The translations under genes and the position numbers were made by a program. 64,000 nucleotides of DNA from Cyanoderma ruficeps (taxonomy: Eukaryota > Chordata > Aves > Passeriformes > Timaliidae): assembly GCA_008694505.1 (NCBI GenBank), contig VZDJ01000052.1, forward strand, positions 5,831,722-5,895,721. Reading direction: 5' to 3'. Below, piece after piece: positions 60,563-64,000 of the stretch. Every line of letters starts with the position of its first letter. Position 1 is the first letter of the stretch. Below the pieces are notes generated by a model. That model was given only the letters and a program-made list of their open reading frames with translations. It did no database searches and was not told where the DNA came from.

Positions 60563-63500
60563 GCTTCATTGTTATTTTCAAAGCTGACTTACCTTGGGGA
60601 CTCCTGTACTATAAATACAGCTGTGGCCTTATTATATAAACATTTTGAAAAGCAGCCACATAAATAAAAGGAAAGAAAAAAATGCATGGTCATTTTTGTT
60701 ACCTTTCAGAGCAATACTTCTGTATTTTTTGCTGTTGATGGGTATTTTCTGTTAGTAAATAGTCTTCCACTGAGGGAGAAGGGTTGAAACATAGTTTGTT
60801 CTCTCAAAGATTATTTTGGTTTTTTTCAAGTTCTAGATAAAACCATTTTCCTCCCACACAGTCTCCCTTGTCAGACAGCTGCCAAGATTAATCCTGGTCA
60901 GGAAAGAAGCTATAATATGCCGAGAAGAGCTGAGTCTCATTACTGGTATCTCTATGCTAGTGGATCTGTGTTGCTGTTGGGATAATAAATATGTATGTGT
61001 GGAGGGAGGAAAGGTTAAATGAAAATCTTCCACTGAGAGTGAGTTTGGCACTTAGATGATGACTTCTTTGGAAAGAAACGTTGCAGTGATGGCAGCTGTT
61101 AGATTTCAGGAAGGGATTAGGGAAGGAGACTTAGCTGTGCTGATCCAGGAATCTGAGGAGGGTGGATGCAGAGCTTCTTCCAGGAGTAGTTAACCAGCTG
61201 CCTGTGGTTAACAGCACTCCCTAACTGCTTGTCTCGTGGGCCAAGGAGAAGAAGGGGGCTGTAAATGCAGAGGATCTAAGCTTTTCGTTGAATAAATCAA
61301 AATCTTTCATCTCCTTCCTCACCTGAGATCCTTTATGTGCCCCCTTAATGTGACTGGCTTATTTATTGGACCATTGCAAACTGTGAAGGCAGAAGTGCCC
61401 TCTGCCTCCCCAGACGGGGCTTGTCCAGTGCTGCCAGAGCTTAATATTTCATCTGTGGTTCATCTTTAACAGGGAAAAAGAGGGATGGATGGCAGCTTGG
61501 GAAGAAGCAGCACAGCAGCCCTTAGCAATGGCTGTGCAATATAAATCAATCTTCAGAGCCTTTGCCAGCAGCACTAATGCCAGGTTTGAGCTGGGCTAAA
61601 GGTGGAGCCTTTTGTCTTACTCTCTCAGGTGTCAGCACAGATCTTCCCCCCTTATCTCCCTGATAAGATCAGGAAAACCTGATTTTCCTCAGTTCTCCCT
61701 AGTTCTCCAGCCAGTGTGGAGAGCAGTGAACTGGGGACACAAAAGCTATGACCCATTGGAGCTTTCCTTTGTTCAGACCTTTATATTTGCTGTGGAAGTG
61801 CAACTTGTTTCTCCAGCCTTCTGTTACTGAAGAATATTATTACAAATAATATTCTGTCCCTGGAGCAAAGCAATAAAAGCAATTAACTTTTTTTTTTATT
61901 ATTTGAATGGCAATTTTTGGCATTTTTCCTCCTGCCCCATGCCCCACATCTTGATTTCTCAGATTCCTGGCCAGTGCTGGTGACTTTGATTCCCTGGGGA
62001 GTTTCTGATGAAAGCTTGGAAGGTATCCCAATATGCTTGCTCCATCTGAGAAGAAAGCTGATTTGCCTCCTGAAAGCAAAGGGGCAGCAGGAGAAGAAAG
62101 GGCCACCACTTGACCAGTTTCCTGTTGTAATCCTGCTGCTGACCCTGTGGGCACAGGAAACAAAGGGCACTGTTCTTGTGCTGTTCACCACAGCAATGAG
62201 CCCAGATTGATACAAAATTTTCAGCCTCTGTTGGGCTAAACGTTATATGAATGAATGTAATGCCCAAGACTTGCCTTCCTCTCTCAAATCTTAGATTGAG
62301 GGTTCATCACCCAAGCTCTGTGCTGTGCAGGGAGGTGTGTGTGTGTTACAATAGAGAGATGGGAGAATGGCAGCACAAAAACCCCTTCGTGTTTTTTGCC
62401 TCTTTTATGTAAATAAATGCTGCAGAGGTTGACAGACTTCCCAGTAAAATCTATTTAGCATTTTGCTGTGATATCTGTTGTCACGGGGCTGGCATTCTAG
62501 TAGGATTATGTTCAGGAGAAGTTTGGAGCTGCCATAATTTTATGAGACTACAGGGCAGCATTACACCTGCATCAGTGTTATCTTTTTGATGTGAAATGGA
62601 ACGTTAGATAGTAAAAGCTCTGCTTAAGTATCTGTAATAGATATTGAACAGCCAAGGAAAACTCATGAAGAGAAATATCTTCTTTCCAATGCTGAGGAAA
62701 AACCCCACAACCACCCTGAAATCTACACGCTATTCATTGAAGCTGCATTGCAAACAAGTGCTGAAGAATTTTTGTCTCAGTCATCCTGATGAAATGAAGC
62801 TTGTTGCACAGAAAACAGGCAGTGACTTCCATGTTTGGATCCCTGGGTTACCATTTCTGGTGTGAGTTATGCTTTATCCAGTGTGTTTGAGGAAGGGTTT
62901 CCAAGAGTCCCTACCAGTTCACAGAGGGAGGCTTCTTCTGGTACTGTTACCTTTTTCAGGTTGAAACCATCTTGAACTGTATTTAGTTTGCTTTCCCTAC
63001 ACAGCTCAGGGCTGTTTTTGAAGATTTTGTGTTTCTAATTCATAATGAAACCAGCTGGCCAGCATTGTAAAAAAAAAAAAAAGACAATTTTCATGAGGGA
63101 ACTTTGGTCATCTCTGTGTCATCTGGTAATTGATCTTGTGCGTGTCTTATTGCTGAGGAAATTTAATGCTTAAATGGGCGTTTTTCTTTTACGATAATTG
63201 GACCCTTTGCAGATGTTGGTGGGTGGTTATTGAAATATACAGGTTTATGAGTGTTATTATGTGAGAACACAAGAAGAAAGAAGCAGCAGATATTACAGCA
63301 CAGTGTTAAAAAAAAAAAAGGTCAGACATAGAACCAGTGTCAGGGAAGAGAGAATTCAACCTGCACTTCAGACATGGAAGAGAAAGGCTCATACAGGCAG
63401 CAGGGCAGAGATAAGTAATTGCAGGAAATATGCTGCATGTGTTGTGTGAACTGTGTCATTCCAAACAAGAAATCATCAGGGCTGCAAAGAGGAGATTTAG

Positions 63501-64000
63501 GTGTCTGGTAAGTGAGGAAAAAGGTTTTCACACTACTCTGGCCTTCTTATGTAAGTAAGGGGGTACTGCTGTGCCTCTGGAATGCAGGGGATAAACTAGT
63601 CTTTAGATCATGGAATTATTTCTGTGATAATGTCAAAAAGAAATGTATCAGAAATTCAGTGAGGTATCAAGTTTGGTTTGTGACTGTACTATATGCATAG
63701 TATGGTTGTTGCCACTGAAGACAGTGATTGCTGAATTCCCTGTGAAATTGAAAACTGAATCTGAGGGACTCCTATTTTTGTTGTCCTTGGCCTTTGTAGA
63801 CTCTATTCCTGCCCAGCGAGGGTAGCTGGATTTAACTGCTCATGGAAAGCCCTGTCCAGCCACGTTTTGTGTATTTGACCCGTGGGGGTTCCAGCTGTGA
63901 AACACCTCGCTGCTCTTTAATTCAGATGTCACAATTATTACATGATGGGTTTCTGTCGTCAGGAAAAGAACTCTCCAATAATAAAAAATAATGAGGCCTA

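Larger units (their letters stand above)
54875..64000 (+). other. PCSK2: PCSK2 intron 2, 5' part, continues beyond the window
   Basis: The intron opens with GTAAGT. I scanned to the window end for the next exon (the propeptide end with its RKKR-type site and the start of the catalytic domain) and did not see it, so the intron is at least 9,126 bp. It contains two LTRs (55240-55990 and 59527-60562) and otherwise AT-rich, unique-looking DNA with short homopolymers and a GT run near 62336. No embedded gene is supported. Confidence 0.85.

Noticed and set aside
54875..64000. PCSK2 exon 3
   Set aside because: No stretch encodes the expected RKKR-type primary cleavage site or the conserved residues that follow it, so the exon is taken to lie beyond the window.
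1..64000. CRISPR arrays, operons or bacterial-type signals
   Set aside because: The repeats present are two- or three-copy tandem duplications without spacers, and the sequence is clearly vertebrate nuclear DNA.

Overview
This is vertebrate nuclear DNA: AT-rich, non-operonic sequence with one CpG island, a multi-exon gene with GT-AG introns, a 63-base assembly gap and several endogenous retrovirus LTRs. The LTR types, and one in particular (59527-60562), resemble families I associate with birds and especially songbirds. I therefore read it as a bird genome, probably a passerine. That assignment rests on recognition, not a database search.

The only protein gene I can support is the 5' part of PCSK2 (prohormone convertase 2), on the + strand. 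Exon 1 (36033-36218, 62 codons) encodes the signal peptide and the start of the propeptide. Exon 2 (54770-54874, 35 codons) encodes the middle of the propeptide, including a four-arginine site. Both exons end in phase 0 with GTAAG donors, and exon 2 has exactly the length of the human exon. Intron 1 is 18,551 bp. Intron 2 runs past the right edge of the window, so the primary propeptide cleavage site, the catalytic domain and the P domain lie outside it.

Layout: 1-35499 is upstream intergenic DNA with no gene I can support. It contains three LTRs (about 7900-8431, 9319-9916 and 17643-18099), several short tandem duplications, and three stretches rich in homeodomain, POU and E-box motifs that could be conserved regulatory elements. 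35500-36450 is the PCSK2 CpG island, with two CCAAT boxes, EGR1-like sites, a G-quadruplex motif and an unusual 11-bp-periodic A/T tract. Intron 1 (36219-54769) holds a second small CpG cluster overlapping an antisense open frame, tandem duplications, a homeodomain-site cluster and a faint CR1 tail. Intron 2 (from 54875) holds two further LTRs, both with sense on the minus strand, antisense to PCSK2.

No new multi-gene system is visible. The points most worth follow-up are the intronic CpG cluster with its coding-like antisense frame (38126-38442), the phased A-tracts and G-quadruplex in the PCSK2 promoter, the CTC microsatellite that encodes the signal-peptide core, and the well-delimited solo LTRs with target-site duplications.
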